A DNA stretch of 64,000 bases from Brevibacillus brevis (GCF_031583145.1 NZ_CP134050.1:1388501-1452500), one strand, 5' to 3'. Shown: positions 43,149-52,014, counted from the stretch's first letter. The notes: generated by a model from the sequence alone, not told the origin. Program-made: numbers and translations.

Positions 43149-44194
43149 CAGACTTGGAAAAACAGCTAGGTGCAATTGAACCGCTCCATCTGGAAGCGGC
43201 AGAGCAAACGAGGCGGCACGTCGATCAGCTGACCAAACCGCTCGGAAGCCTGGGCCGCCTGGAGACGCTCGCTGTCGAGCTCGCCGCGATGACGGGCGAG
43301 ACGTTTCCGGTAGTGAGCCCGCCTGGCGTCATCGTCTTTGCGGCCGATCACGGCGTGGCGAGGGAGGGGGTATCCGCCTACCCGCAGGAAGTGACGGCGC
43401 AAATGCTGCTGAATTTGGCGAACGGCGGTGCGGGGATCAATGTGTTCGCCCGGCAGATCGGAGCTTTGCAGAAGTTCGTGGATGTAGGGGTAGCGGTCGA
43501 AGTAGACGCGCCAGGCGTGTGCCAAAAGCGCATCAAGGCTGCGTCCGGCAATATTCTCCGGGAAGCGGCCATGACGCGTGAGGAGGCGGAGCGCTCCATC
43601 CGGATCGGAATCGAGTCCGCCCATGAAATGGCGGCCGAGGGAGCGAAAGTGCTGATCGTCGGGGAAGTCGGCATCGGCAACACGACGGCGAGCAGCGCCC
43701 TGCTCTCGGCGTTGACCGGCGCGGACCCGGATGAGATCGTCGGACGGGGAACGGGACTTTCGGATGAGGGCTGGCAGCGCAAAAAAGCTGTGGTACGGGA
43801 AGCGCTCGCCCTGCATCGGCCGGATGCTGCCGATCCGGTGGACGTGCTGGCGAAGGTCGGGGGCATGGAGATCGGCGCGATGGCCGGGGCGATTCTCGGA
43901 GCGGCATCTAGCCGCGTGCCTGTCTTGCTGGATGGCTTCATCGCCACCGTGGCTGCGCTTTTGGCCGTACGTATCCAGCCTGGAGCAGCGGACTACCTGA
44001 TCGCAGGACATCGATCCCAGGAGCCAGGTCATGCTTTCGTGTTGAAGACGCTTGGCAAGGAGCCGCTTTTGGATCTGCATCTGCGCCTCGGGGAAGGAAG
44101 CGGAGCCGCCCTCGCCTTCCCGATCGTAGAGGCAGCAGGCCGGATGGTCAGAGAAATGGCGACGTTCGCCTCGGCGGGGGTAAGCGACCGATGA
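43145..44194 (+). CDS. cobT: Nicotinate-nucleotide:dimethylbenzimidazole phosphoribosyltransferase
   Basis: A 349-residue enzyme producing alpha-ribazole phosphate, the activated lower ligand. Family segments: TKPLGSLGRLE, FAADHGVAREGVSAYPQEVT, GEVGIGNTTASSAL, and the catalytic Glu in the late FPIVEAAGRMVREMATF segment. ATGA overlap with cbiP. BluB, which makes dimethylbenzimidazole, is not encoded nearby, so the base may come from elsewhere or differ. Confidence 0.95.
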   Translation: MTDLEKQLGAIEPLHLEAAEQTRRHVDQLTKPLGSLGRLETLAVELAAMTGETFPVVSPPGVIVFAADHGVAREGVSAYPQEVTAQMLLNLANGGAGINVFARQIGALQKFVDVGVAVEVDAPGVCQKRIKAASGNILREAAMTREEAERSIRIGIESAHEMAAEGAKVLIVGEVGIGNTTASSALLSALTGADPDEIVGRGTGLSDEGWQRKKAVVREALALHRPDAADPVDVLAKVGGMEIGAMAGAILGAASSRVPVLLDGFIATVAALLAVRIQPGAADYLIAGHRSQEPGHAFVLKTLGKEPLLDLHLRLGEGSGAALAFPIVEAAGRMVREMATFASAGVSDR

Positions 44195-44982
44195 GCCAGA
44201 CGGGGAAAGTGTATTTGGTCGGAGCTGGCCCTGGAGATCCCAAGCTCATCACGGTAAAAGGGCTGGAATGCTTGCAGCAGGCGGACGTGGTCGTCTACGA
44301 CCGGCTGGCGAATCCGGCCTTGCTGGAGCACGCACCAGAGACGGCGGAGCGCATTTACTGTGGAAAGCTGCCCGACAACCATACCTTGAAGCAGGAAAAA
44401 ATCAACGAGCTGCTCGCCGAAAAGGCGCTGGCAGGCAACGTCGTCGTGCGCTTGAAGGGCGGCGACCCTTGCGTGTTCGGCCGCGTCGGGGAGGAAGCGG
44501 AGCATTTGGCAAGGCTCGGCATTCCGTTTGAAATCGTGCCGGGAGTGACGGCAGGGATCGCTGCTCCCGCCTACGCCGGAATTCCCGTGACGCATCGGGA
44601 GCACGGCTCGTCCTTCGCGGTCGTGACGGGACATTTGCGGGAAGACAAGCCGGAGCTGGCGACGGAGAAGTGGCGTGCCTTGGCAAACGGCATCGACACC
44701 GTCGCCTTCTACATGGGAGTGGCCAACCTGCCGCTGATTCGCTCGCAGTTGATCCTGCACGGCCGCGATCCGCAGACCCCCGTGGCGGTCATCGCCTGGG
44801 GTACGCTTCCGCAGCAGACGACCGTGACGGGGACGCTGTCCGATATCGAGGAGCGGTTGGCGGAAAACAGTCAGATCACGAACCCGGCCATCATTTTGGT
44901 AGGAGACGTGGTACAATTGCGGGAGCGGATCAACTGGTTTGAATCGGCGCTTACGCCAGGCGGCACCGCTGTCAATCAATAG
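44191..44982 (+). CDS. cobA: Uroporphyrinogen-III C-methyltransferase (SUMT)
   Basis: A 263-residue enzyme that adds methyl groups at C2 and C7 to give precorrin-2. It has VGAGPGDPKLITVKG, the DRLANP dyad region, LKGGDPCVFGRVGEEA and VPGVTAGIAAPAYAGIPVTHR. It is the single-domain form, without the CysG dehydrogenase part, which is the next gene. ATGA overlap with cobT. Confidence 0.95.
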   Translation: MSQTGKVYLVGAGPGDPKLITVKGLECLQQADVVVYDRLANPALLEHAPETAERIYCGKLPDNHTLKQEKINELLAEKALAGNVVVRLKGGDPCVFGRVGEEAEHLARLGIPFEIVPGVTAGIAAPAYAGIPVTHREHGSSFAVVTGHLREDKPELATEKWRALANGIDTVAFYMGVANLPLIRSQLILHGRDPQTPVAVIAWGTLPQQTTVTGTLSDIEERLAENSQITNPAIILVGDVVQLRERINWFESALTPGGTAVNQ

Positions 44983-45021
44983 CTGCTGCGCCTCGTCTGG
45001 CGGCGAGAGGAGCGAATCGCG

Positions 45022-45669
45022 ATGGGACACTACCCGATGATGGTCAATTTGACGCAAAAGCAATGCCTCGTCGTGGGAGGCGGTCAGGTAGCGGAGAGGA
45101 AAATCCGCAGCCTGCTGGGGGCCGGAGCGGATGTGGCCGTCGTCGCTCCCGCGTGCACTCCGCAGATCGAAGAATGGGCGCACGCTGGAAGGGTGCGATG
45201 GCTGTGTCGTCCGTTTGCCAAAGAGGATGTGACGGCAGAGACGGTGCTGATCATCGCTGCGACCAGCGATACCGCCGTCAATTTGTCAGTGCATGAGGCG
45301 TGTAGGCCGCATCAGTGGATCAACGTCGTCGATCGGCCCGACCTGTGTACGTTTACAGTCCCCGCCGTTGTGCAGCGAGGCGAACTGCAAATCGCGATTT
45401 CTACGGGCGGACACAATCCCGGCCTGGCGAAAAAGCTGCGCCGGCAGCTGGAGGATTGGGTGGGCCTGGAGTACGGAGAGTACACCCGGTTTCTCGGCGA
45501 CATGCGGCAGCGAATTCTCCGCATGGATGTGGGAGAACGGGAAAAGCGCGCCCTGCTTGCCGAGCTGCTGGACGACCGCTTCCTGCTTTGGACGAGAAAC
45601 GGCGAACTCGAGCGAAGGGATATGGAGGCGGAGCGCCTGCTGCAAAACGATGACAGAAGAAAAGAATAA
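45022..45669 (+). CDS. sirC: Precorrin-2 dehydrogenase (SirC/Met8/CysG-N type)
   Basis: A 215-residue NAD-dependent enzyme oxidising precorrin-2 to sirohydrochlorin. The Rossmann motif is LVVGGGQVAERKI (about 15-27). NVVDRPDLCTFTVPAVVQRG and AISTGGHNPGLAKKLR are family signatures. It supplies the substrate for CbiX and could also serve siroheme synthesis. The ATG follows GAGAGGAGCG. It is the last gene before the operon terminator. Confidence 0.94.
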   Translation: MGHYPMMVNLTQKQCLVVGGGQVAERKIRSLLGAGADVAVVAPACTPQIEEWAHAGRVRWLCRPFAKEDVTAETVLIIAATSDTAVNLSVHEACRPHQWINVVDRPDLCTFTVPAVVQRGELQIAISTGGHNPGLAKKLRRQLEDWVGLEYGEYTRFLGDMRQRILRMDVGEREKRALLAELLDDRFLLWTRNGELERRDMEAERLLQNDDRRKE

Positions 45670-45702
45670 AACTGCTCCTGCATTTGGCGGGAGTTTTCTT
45701 TT
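45668..45702 (+). terminator. Terminator of the cobalamin operon
   Basis: AAACT...CCTGC (45668-45681) pairs imperfectly with GCGGGAGTTT (45687-45697) around ATTTG, followed by TTCTTTTG. It ends the 20-gene B12 cluster. Confidence 0.6.
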
Positions 45703-45742
45703 GCCCGGAACCCCGGGCAGCATCCATGGAGGTGAGAGCGCT

Positions 45743-46171
45743 ATGACGACAACAGCATCCGGCGTCCCCAGATTGGGAGTGGGAGCGGTCATCTTGAACG
45801 ATCGGCAGGAGATCCTGCTGGTCTTGCGGAATAGAAACCCGGAAAAAGGAACATGGAGCATTCCCGGAGGAAAAGTCGATCCGTATGAGCGGCTGGAGAC
45901 CAGTGTCATCCGCGAAATCAAGGAAGAGGTCGATCTGGATGTAGAGATCAAGCAATTGCTCTGCATCGCCGAGACCATCCGGCCAGAAAGCGAGGAGCAT
46001 TGGGTTTCGGCCATTTACGAAGTGGCCGTCAAGGGCGGTGAAGCGCGTAATATGGAGGAAGGCGGTGCCATTGGGGAGGTCCGATGGTTTTCCCTGCACG
46101 AGCTTCCCTCACGTCTGGCGAGCTTTACTGTGCCTGCCATCGATCAATTGCGGAAGCGGGAGCGTTCGTAA
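45743..46171 (+). CDS. NUDIX hydrolase
   Basis: A 142-residue protein. The NUDIX box runs GKVDPYERLETSVIREIKEE with the final Gly of the consensus replaced (VDL). The start ATG lies about 9 bases after GGAGGTGA. The family hydrolyses nucleoside diphosphates linked to another moiety; the IPGGKVD and AIYEVAVKGGEARNMEE context resembles ADP-ribose/MutT-type house-cleaning enzymes. Its own transcription unit begins after the B12 operon terminator. Confidence 0.9.
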   Translation: MTTTASGVPRLGVGAVILNDRQEILLVLRNRNPEKGTWSIPGGKVDPYERLETSVIREIKEEVDLDVEIKQLLCIAETIRPESEEHWVSAIYEVAVKGGEARNMEEGGAIGEVRWFSLHELPSRLASFTVPAIDQLRKRERS

Positions 46172-46297
46172 GGCGGTATCGTTTCTGTTGGCAATCTCGG
46201 CTCTTCGAGGCAGGGGAGGGGTGGGGCGCCGTCGAAACGAAAGAAGCCCCTTCGCCTCCAGCAATTTTCTTTTGGATTCTCGAAAGGATGGATTCAG

Positions 46298-47200
46298 ATG
46301 ACCCAAGCAAATGGGCGAACGATCGACGTCACTCTCGTGCAGCGACTGATTGAAGCGCAATTTCCGCAATGGGCTGACGATCTCATCTCACCGGTCGAGA
46401 CATCAGGGACGGACAACGCGATATTTCGGCTGGGGGAGGATTTGGCCGTGCGGCTGCCACGCGTAGAATGGGCAATCGGGCAAGTGGAGAAGGAGCAACA
46501 GTGGCTCCCCCGACTGGCCCCGCATTTGCCGCTTCCCATTCCTGCCCCGATCGCAATCGGGCAGCCCGGTGAAGGCTATCCCTGGCACTGGTCCGTGTAT
46601 CGGTGGCTGGAAGGCGAGAACGCCATCACCGGACGAATCGACAATCCGGACCAAGCGGCGACCTCCCTGGCCCAATTCGTAGCTGCCATGCAGCGGATCG
46701 ATACCGCCGGGGGGCCGGCTCCCGGACCTCATAACTCCGGCCGGGGCGTGCCGCTGGCGATGCGGGACCAGGCTGTTCGGAGCGCGATCTCCTCCACAAG
46801 AAACCTGCTCGATACGGACAAAGCCGCTGCAGTTTGGGAAGCCGCCCTGCAGGCTCCGGTGTGGGAAGGCGCGGGCGTCTGGCTGCACGGCGATCTCCAT
46901 CCGGGGAACTTGCTGGTCGCACAAGGGGAACTGAGTGCGGTCATCGACTTTGGCACATTGGGAGTAGGGGATCCGGCCTGTGACTTGATGGTCGCCTGGA
47001 CACTTCTGCCTGCGGAAAGCCGCAGCGTCTTTCGTGCGGCGCTGCCTGCAGACGACGCCACCTGGGCTCGGGGGCGCGGCTGGGCTCTTTCCTTCGGGCT
47101 GCTCGCGTACGCCTATTACCACGATAAGAATCCCGTTCTCGCCCACATATCCCGGCGCACGATCGATGAAGTTCTTGCCGAACACGGAGGGGACAGATGA
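46298..47200 (+). CDS. Aminoglycoside phosphotransferase-family (APH) kinase
   Basis: A 300-residue APH-fold kinase. The catalytic loop is WLHGDLHPGNLLV (about 195-207) and the metal-binding motif is VIDFGTLGVGDPACDLM; the N-lobe contains SGTDNAIFRLGEDLAVRLPR. Members phosphorylate aminoglycosides, macrolides, homoserine or other small alcohols. This one resembles the broad chromosomal APH(3'')-like group, so an antibiotic substrate is not assured. The ATG follows GAAAGGATGG. Confidence 0.87.
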   Translation: MTQANGRTIDVTLVQRLIEAQFPQWADDLISPVETSGTDNAIFRLGEDLAVRLPRVEWAIGQVEKEQQWLPRLAPHLPLPIPAPIAIGQPGEGYPWHWSVYRWLEGENAITGRIDNPDQAATSLAQFVAAMQRIDTAGGPAPGPHNSGRGVPLAMRDQAVRSAISSTRNLLDTDKAAAVWEAALQAPVWEGAGVWLHGDLHPGNLLVAQGELSAVIDFGTLGVGDPACDLMVAWTLLPAESRSVFRAALPADDATWARGRGWALSFGLLAYAYYHDKNPVLAHISRRTIDEVLAEHGGDR

Positions 47201-47213
47201 AACGGCATGTGGC

Positions 47214-47277
47214 AAAAAGCCGGAACACGTATAAGCCGCTCCAAACCTGATTGTCGAGTTTGGGCCGGCTTTTTTTG
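47214..47277 (+). terminator. Intrinsic terminator after the APH kinase
   Basis: AAAAGCCGG (47215-47223) pairs with CCGGCTTTT (47265-47273). An inner stem CCAAAC/GTTTGG stacks inside, and a run of seven T follows. Confidence 0.85.
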
Positions 47278-47380
47278 CATGAAAGTATCGCGCGAAAAAA
47301 TGTAAATAATCAAAATAGATAGACAAATCAAATTGGATACAATATCCTAAAAGAGAGGACAAGAGGTAGGAGAGAAGCAG

Positions 47381-48865
47381 ATGTCGACGATCAGGAATAG
47401 TAATCCGCAGGTAAAGACAGAGAACCACGGGGAGCAGTCTGGTCAAAAGGGCAGAAGCGTGTGGCTCGCGCTGAAACGGCCACTCTCGTTCGGTTTGGCC
47501 GCGGCGGCCTTTCTTTTGCTGTTTTTCGGGCTGCAGGGATACGTGGAGTACGCGCCGCGAGTGACCTTGGCGATTACGATTGGCGTCATTATCCTGTGGG
47601 TGCTCGAGCCCATTCCGTTTTCCATGACGGCCGTGCTGGTCTTGTTTGCTTTGCCCATCTCAGGAGCGGTATCGACGGAGCTCGTCCTGTCCGGGTTCGC
47701 TTCCCCTGCCATTTTTTTGATTGTAGCCGGGATGATGATCGCAAGCGCCGTAGAGCAGACATCCCTCGGCAAGCGCCTGGCCTATCAGCTCCTGTACTGG
47801 TTTGGTGAGAAGAAAGGTGGCGTGCTGGCCGGCATTATCCTGATTCCCCAGGTGATGGCTTTCTTTATCCCCGCGGCTGCCGTCCGAACGGCTATGCTGC
47901 TGCCGATCGTATTCTCGATTACCTCGATTTTGGGGGTGACGGAAAGGGACGTGCAGGGGAAAAAGCTGATGATGGGCGTGGTCGTCGGCTGCGGAGTGAG
48001 CGGCACCGCCATTTTGCCCGCCGCGATCGGCAACGTGATCACGGTCGATCTGATCCACACTTACTTGAAGCAGCAAGTGACGTATTTGGACTGGCTGGTG
48101 CTCGCCCTGCCGATGTGGCTGATCCTGATTCCCGCTTCCTGGTGGGTGCTCCATCGCTGCTTTCCCGTGCCGGACGAGATTCCGGTGGGGCTCAAGCGGA
48201 AGATGAAAGCGATGATCCGTGAGCTGGGACCCATCACCACACAAGAAAAGCGGCTGCTGGCAATCCTTTTGGCCGTTTGCGGCATGTGGGCGCTCGAGGG
48301 GGTGCACGGCTTGCCGCCGGTGATTCCGGCTTTGATCGGGGCGGTGCTGATGGCGTGGCCAGGCATCAAGGTGGCGGATTGGGACAAAATTCTCGACATC
48401 AAATTCGCGCCGCTGATCATGCTGGGCGTTACGCTGTCGCTGGGCAGAGCGCTCTACGAAACGGGCGTCACCGATTATTTGTCCAAATGGATGGAAAATG
48501 ATCTCACGCTGTACCTTTTCTCCAATCCCGCGCTGGCGGTGCTGACAGTGGCGATTCTTACGCAGCTCATCCACAAGGTGACTTCCAACGTTTCCACGGC
48601 AGTCATCGCTACCGTCCCGGTCGTGATGGCGCTCTCCGCCCACGCAGAGGGTGCTCCGGCCCTGCTGCTGGCATTTGTCACAGGCGTGACGTGCCTGTTC
48701 GGCTTTTTGCTCGTGGTCGAGACGATCCCGGGCGTCATGGTGCATGGCACGGGGTGGGTGACGCAGCAAGACTTTTTTAAGCCCGGTTTTTGGTTGACCC
48801 TGCTGACGACAGCCGTTACTTTTTTGATGGCGATGACATGGTGGACTTGGCTTGGGTACATGTAA
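47381..48865 (+). CDS. DASS-family anion:sodium symporter (SLC13/CitT-like)
   Basis: A 494-residue membrane protein with about 11-12 helices. It carries divalent-anion-transporter features: ILWVLEPIPFSMTAVLVLF, FIPAAAVRTAMLLPI (first SNT-like region region), LGVTLSLGRALYETG and a late THR/Asn motif HKVTSNVSTAVIATVPVV. Substrates in this family are di- and tricarboxylates or sulfate. The ATG follows AGGAGAG. Upstream lies TTGGATACAATATCC with an inverted repeat (GGATA/TATCC, 47335-47347). Its position before a TRAP dicarboxylate system suggests a shared theme of C4-dicarboxylate or citrate uptake. Confidence 0.88.
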   Translation: MSTIRNSNPQVKTENHGEQSGQKGRSVWLALKRPLSFGLAAAAFLLLFFGLQGYVEYAPRVTLAITIGVIILWVLEPIPFSMTAVLVLFALPISGAVSTELVLSGFASPAIFLIVAGMMIASAVEQTSLGKRLAYQLLYWFGEKKGGVLAGIILIPQVMAFFIPAAAVRTAMLLPIVFSITSILGVTERDVQGKKLMMGVVVGCGVSGTAILPAAIGNVITVDLIHTYLKQQVTYLDWLVLALPMWLILIPASWWVLHRCFPVPDEIPVGLKRKMKAMIRELGPITTQEKRLLAILLAVCGMWALEGVHGLPPVIPALIGAVLMAWPGIKVADWDKILDIKFAPLIMLGVTLSLGRALYETGVTDYLSKWMENDLTLYLFSNPALAVLTVAILTQLIHKVTSNVSTAVIATVPVVMALSAHAEGAPALLLAFVTGVTCLFGFLLVVETIPGVMVHGTGWVTQQDFFKPGFWLTLLTTAVTFLMAMTWWTWLGYM

Positions 48866-48890
48866 TTGACCTTGTGGGGAGGCGATCACT

Positions 48891-48977
48891 TTGTTCATGA
48901 TTTTTAATGGATCCAATATCCGGTATCCGATTTCGATTGAAAAAAACAGCGAAAGTCTCATCGAGGGGGACCCATGA
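48891..48977 (+). CDS. Possible short peptide gene
   Basis: A 28-codon frame with TTG start eight bases after a strong GGGGAGG site, beginning 25 bases after the DASS gene stop. The product shows no recognisable motif or membrane segment. It may be a real small protein, or the start of a decayed gene. The rest of the 348-base gap holds the TRAP operon promoter and repeats. Confidence 0.25.
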   Translation: MFMIFNGSNIRYPISIEKNSESLIEGDP

Positions 48978-49022
48978 AGAGAGGGAATGCCGAAGATGGT
49001 CTCAATCCATTGGCTATCTCGA

Positions 49023-49058
49023 GACCAAAATGACCAAAAAGACCAATATGACCATAAC
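49023..49058 (+). repeat. Four tandem 9-bp repeats (candidate activator site) upstream of dctP
   Basis: GACCAAAAT, GACCAAAAA, GACCAATAT and GACCATAAC follow one another without a gap at a 9-bp period. The block ends at the position of the -35 box, which itself has no consensus. The same array occurs upstream of dctA at 62386-62421. The spacing and location suggest binding of an activator to successive helical faces next to RNA polymerase. Confidence 0.8.
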
Positions 49059-49080
49059 GAAAAATAGTCGAAAAATTCTA

Positions 49081-49106
49081 TACAATACTTTTTGCAAGCG
49101 CTTTCA
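49081..49106 (+). promoter_or_regulatory. dctPQM -10 box and overlapping CcpA-type cre site
   Basis: TACAAT (49081-49086) within TTCTATACAAT is a 5/6 match to the -10 consensus. TGCAAGCGCTTTCA (49093-49106) fits the catabolite response element TGWAANCGNTNWCA with one mismatch and would cover the transcription start. The dctA promoter has the same TTCTATACAAT and a similar cre. Confidence 0.7.
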
Positions 49107-49213
49107 GTCAAAGTCTGGGAAATCCTGTGGGAAAGGGGGGATACGCGTTCCGATCAAGGCCGGTTTACAGGGAAGGAAGGTCCATCTAAAAAAATAGCTG
49201 GGGGTGCTTCACC

Positions 49214-50239
49214 TTGAAAAAAGGAAGAAAAGGTTTTTGGGCAGTATGTATTTCCCTTTCGCTGCTTGCTCTCGCGGGCTGCGGCAGCAGCTCGACGCAA
49301 GGGAACGCAGCCGCGTACACGAAAGAAAATCCGCTGATCGTCAAATTTTCTCACGTCACCACGGCTGACAGCCCGAAAGGAAAGGCATCCACCAAATTTG
49401 CCGAGCTGCTCGCGGAAAAGACCGGGGGCAAGGTAAAGGTGGAGGTGTATCCCTCTTCCCAATTGTACGGAGACAAAGACGAGCTGGAGGCGCTCCAGGC
49501 CGGAAACGTTCAGGTCATCGCGCCCTCCGCGACCAAGCTGGTCGGCTTCAACCCCGCTTTCCAGGTCGTGGACATGCCGTTTTTGTTCAAAAACCACGAA
49601 GCGGTGCTGAAATTTTGGGACGGCGACCTGGGCAAAAAGCTGATGAGCTCGTTGGAGAGCAAAAATCTGAAGGGACTTGCCATGTGGGAAAACGGGTTTA
49701 AAGTTTTCACCTCGAACAAGCCGATCAGCAAGCCGGAGGAGTTCGCGGGACAAAAATTCCGGACGCAGGCCGGAAAAGTGCTGGAAGCCCAGTTCAAGGC
49801 GCTGGGAGCTGGCGCGGCCACCATTCCGTTCGGGGAGACCTACACCGCCTTGCAGCAAGGAACGGTCGATGGGCAGGAGAACACGTGGAACAACATCGAC
49901 ACGCAAAAGTACGAGGAAGTGCAAAAGAATCTGCTCATCTCCAACCACGGCCGAATCGACTACATCGTGCTGACCAACAAAAAATGGTACGACGGTTTGC
50001 CGGAAGACATCCGCAAGGCTTTTGACGAATCGATGGCGGAAGCGACCAAATACGAGCGGGAGCTGTCCACGGAGCTCGACAAAGGCTCCGAGGAAAAGCT
50101 GAGGCAATCCGGGAAGTTCAACATTATCGAGCTGAGTGACGCCGAGCGCGAAGGCTTCGTCAAGCTGATGGAGTCTGTATACAGCGAATTTGAAAAGACG
50201 GTCGGGAAAGACATCATCGATGGCGCCAGACAATTGTAG
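49214..50239 (+). CDS. dctP: TRAP transporter substrate-binding protein DctP (lipoprotein)
   Basis: A 341-residue DctP-family protein. The signal peptide ends LLALAGC with Cys23 lipidated. The mature domain shows HVTTADSPKGKAST, the Arg that binds the substrate carboxylate in GQKFRTQAGKV, and FGETYTALQQGTVDGQENTW, the family signature. TTG start after GGGGGTG. It captures a C4-dicarboxylate or similar acid for DctQM. A 120-base leader follows the shared repeat/cre promoter. Confidence 0.93.
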   Translation: MKKGRKGFWAVCISLSLLALAGCGSSSTQGNAAAYTKENPLIVKFSHVTTADSPKGKASTKFAELLAEKTGGKVKVEVYPSSQLYGDKDELEALQAGNVQVIAPSATKLVGFNPAFQVVDMPFLFKNHEAVLKFWDGDLGKKLMSSLESKNLKGLAMWENGFKVFTSNKPISKPEEFAGQKFRTQAGKVLEAQFKALGAGAATIPFGETYTALQQGTVDGQENTWNNIDTQKYEEVQKNLLISNHGRIDYIVLTNKKWYDGLPEDIRKAFDESMAEATKYERELSTELDKGSEEKLRQSGKFNIIELSDAEREGFVKLMESVYSEFEKTVGKDIIDGARQL

Positions 50240-50260
50240 GCAAACGGGAGGACAATGACG

Positions 50261-50752
50261 ATGTCAAAATGGCGGGAAAGGTATGCCGCATTCGAAGATT
50301 GCTTCGCCGGTACACTGATCGTGATTGGAGTCGGTCTGATCTTTTACGGAGTGGTTTGCCGCTATGTCTTTAACAGTCCGAAGGCGTGGATCGATGAAAT
50401 CTCTACGTACTTCGTCGTGTGGGGAACGCTGGTCGGCATGGCGGTAGCGCTGCGGGAAGGTCACCACATTCAGGTGGATATCCTGTACGACCGCGTACCT
50501 CCTTCCGTCAAAAAGGCGTTTAACATTTTCTCAAACGCACTTGGCGTATTGTTCTGCTTTTTCTTCATCTTTTTCGGCGGAAAATTGCTGTCGCTGTACT
50601 GGGATACCCAGCAGCAATCCACCGACACGGGGATCTATCTCTGGATTGTGTACCTGGTCATTCCGCTCAGCGGATTGATGCTGGGCTACCGCTTTCTTGA
50701 CAACCTGCTGTCCAACCTGAGAAAAGAGGTGAAGCTCGAGTGGAATGGATAG
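50261..50752 (+). CDS. dctQ: TRAP transporter small permease DctQ
   Basis: A 163-residue protein with four membrane helices and the conserved F-N-SPKAWIDEISTYFVVWGTLVGMA pattern of DctQ. The ATG at 50261 is preferred (7 bases after GGGAGGAC); the ATG at 50255 is too near that site. It links the binding protein to the large permease, whose start overlaps its end by 13 bases. Confidence 0.92.
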   Translation: MSKWRERYAAFEDCFAGTLIVIGVGLIFYGVVCRYVFNSPKAWIDEISTYFVVWGTLVGMAVALREGHHIQVDILYDRVPPSVKKAFNIFSNALGVLFCFFFIFFGGKLLSLYWDTQQQSTDTGIYLWIVYLVIPLSGLMLGYRFLDNLLSNLRKEVKLEWNG

Positions 50753-52014
50753 TCTTTCTCATCTTCTTCCTGCTGCTCCTGTTGCGCGTGCCGGTAGCGA
50801 TTTCGCTCGTCGTCGCATCTGCGCTCGCCCTGCTGGACAGCGGCTTCAACCTGGACGTGCTGCCGCAAAAGATCTTCTCCTCGCTGAACGTCGCCACGTT
50901 GATGGCCATACCGGGCTTCATTCTCGCCGGTGTGCTGATGTCGCGCGGAGGCATTTCCAAAGCGCTGATTGATGCACTGAGAGCATGGGTAGGTCACTTT
51001 GCCGGGGGGCTCTCGGTTGTGACGATTCTTGCCTGTGCGGTGTTCGCGGCCATCTCCGGCTCCAGTCCGGCGACGGCCGCAGCCATCGGCGCCATCATGA
51101 TACCGGGAATGATCGAGGCGGGGTACAGCAGGCGTTATGCCATGGGTCTGGTCGCCGCCTCAGGGACGCTCGGGATCCTGATTCCTCCATCCATTCCGCT
51201 GATCGTTTACGGGACTGTGGCGGAGGAATCCATCGGCAAGCTGTTTATGGCCGGTTTCCTGCCTGGACTGTTTTTGACGGCGGTCCTCGTCGTCGTCGCT
51301 GTCTTTTACGCCCGTTGGAAAAAATTCGGCCGCCTCCCGAAAGCGGGCTGGAACGATCGGCTGAAGCTGAGTATACGGGCATTGCCCGCCGCGTTTCTGC
51401 CCGTTCTGATTCTCGGCTCCATTTACCTCGGAGTCGCGACGCCGACCGAAGCGTCCGTGATCGCCTGTGTCTACTCGCTGCTAGTCGCCGTGTTCGTCTA
51501 CCGTCAGATCGGGTGGAAGGATACGCGCACCATTTTGCGCGAGACTGTGAACACCAGCTCGATGATCTTTTTCATCATCGCAGGTGCTACCGTTTTCGGG
51601 CTGTACCTGACCAATGAGCAGGTGCCGCAGAACATCGCGAGCTGGATCATGGAAGGCGACGTTAACAAGTGGACCTTCCTGATCGCCTGCAATTTGCTGT
51701 TCTTTGTCATGGGCATGTTCCTGGAGCCGACGTCCATCATCCTGATCACCCTGCCGATCTTCCTGCCGATCCTGAAGCTGCTGGGGATCGATGTCATCCA
51801 CTTCGCGATCATCATGACGGTCAACATGGAGCTAGGGATGGTGACGCCGCCCGTCGGTCTGAACCTGTTCGTCGTCAGCGGAATCGCCAAAGCGAAGCTG
51901 GAGGAAGTCGTCAGGGGAGTCATGCCGTTCATCGGATTGATGATCATCGTCTTGATCATTATCGTCATCTGGCCGCAGCTGTCGCTTTGGCTGCCGGTAA
52001 ACATGTCGAATTGA
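50740..52014 (+). CDS. dctM: TRAP transporter large permease DctM
   Basis: A 424-residue membrane protein of about 12 helices with the DctM hallmarks FAAISGSSPATAAAIG, GLVAASGTLGILIPPSIPLI and a late GMVTPPVGLNLFVV. It carries the sodium-coupled transport step. GTG start 8 bases after AGAGGTG, translationally coupled to dctQ. It ends the operon. Confidence 0.95.
   Translation: MEWIVFLIFFLLLLLRVPVAISLVVASALALLDSGFNLDVLPQKIFSSLNVATLMAIPGFILAGVLMSRGGISKALIDALRAWVGHFAGGLSVVTILACAVFAAISGSSPATAAAIGAIMIPGMIEAGYSRRYAMGLVAASGTLGILIPPSIPLIVYGTVAEESIGKLFMAGFLPGLFLTAVLVVVAVFYARWKKFGRLPKAGWNDRLKLSIRALPAAFLPVLILGSIYLGVATPTEASVIACVYSLLVAVFVYRQIGWKDTRTILRETVNTSSMIFFIIAGATVFGLYLTNEQVPQNIASWIMEGDVNKWTFLIACNLLFFVMGMFLEPTSIILITLPIFLPILKLLGIDVIHFAIIMTVNMELGMVTPPVGLNLFVVSGIAKAKLEEVVRGVMPFIGLMIIVLIIIVIWPQLSLWLPVNMSN

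Noticed and set aside
46298..47200. Dedicated aminoglycoside-resistance determinant
   Set aside because: APH-fold proteins with these motifs act on many substrates; no mobile-element context supports acquired resistance.
49081..49213. Riboswitch in the 120-base dctP leader
   Set aside because: No known aptamer core or terminator hairpin could be drawn; the promoter repeats and cre explain regulation better.
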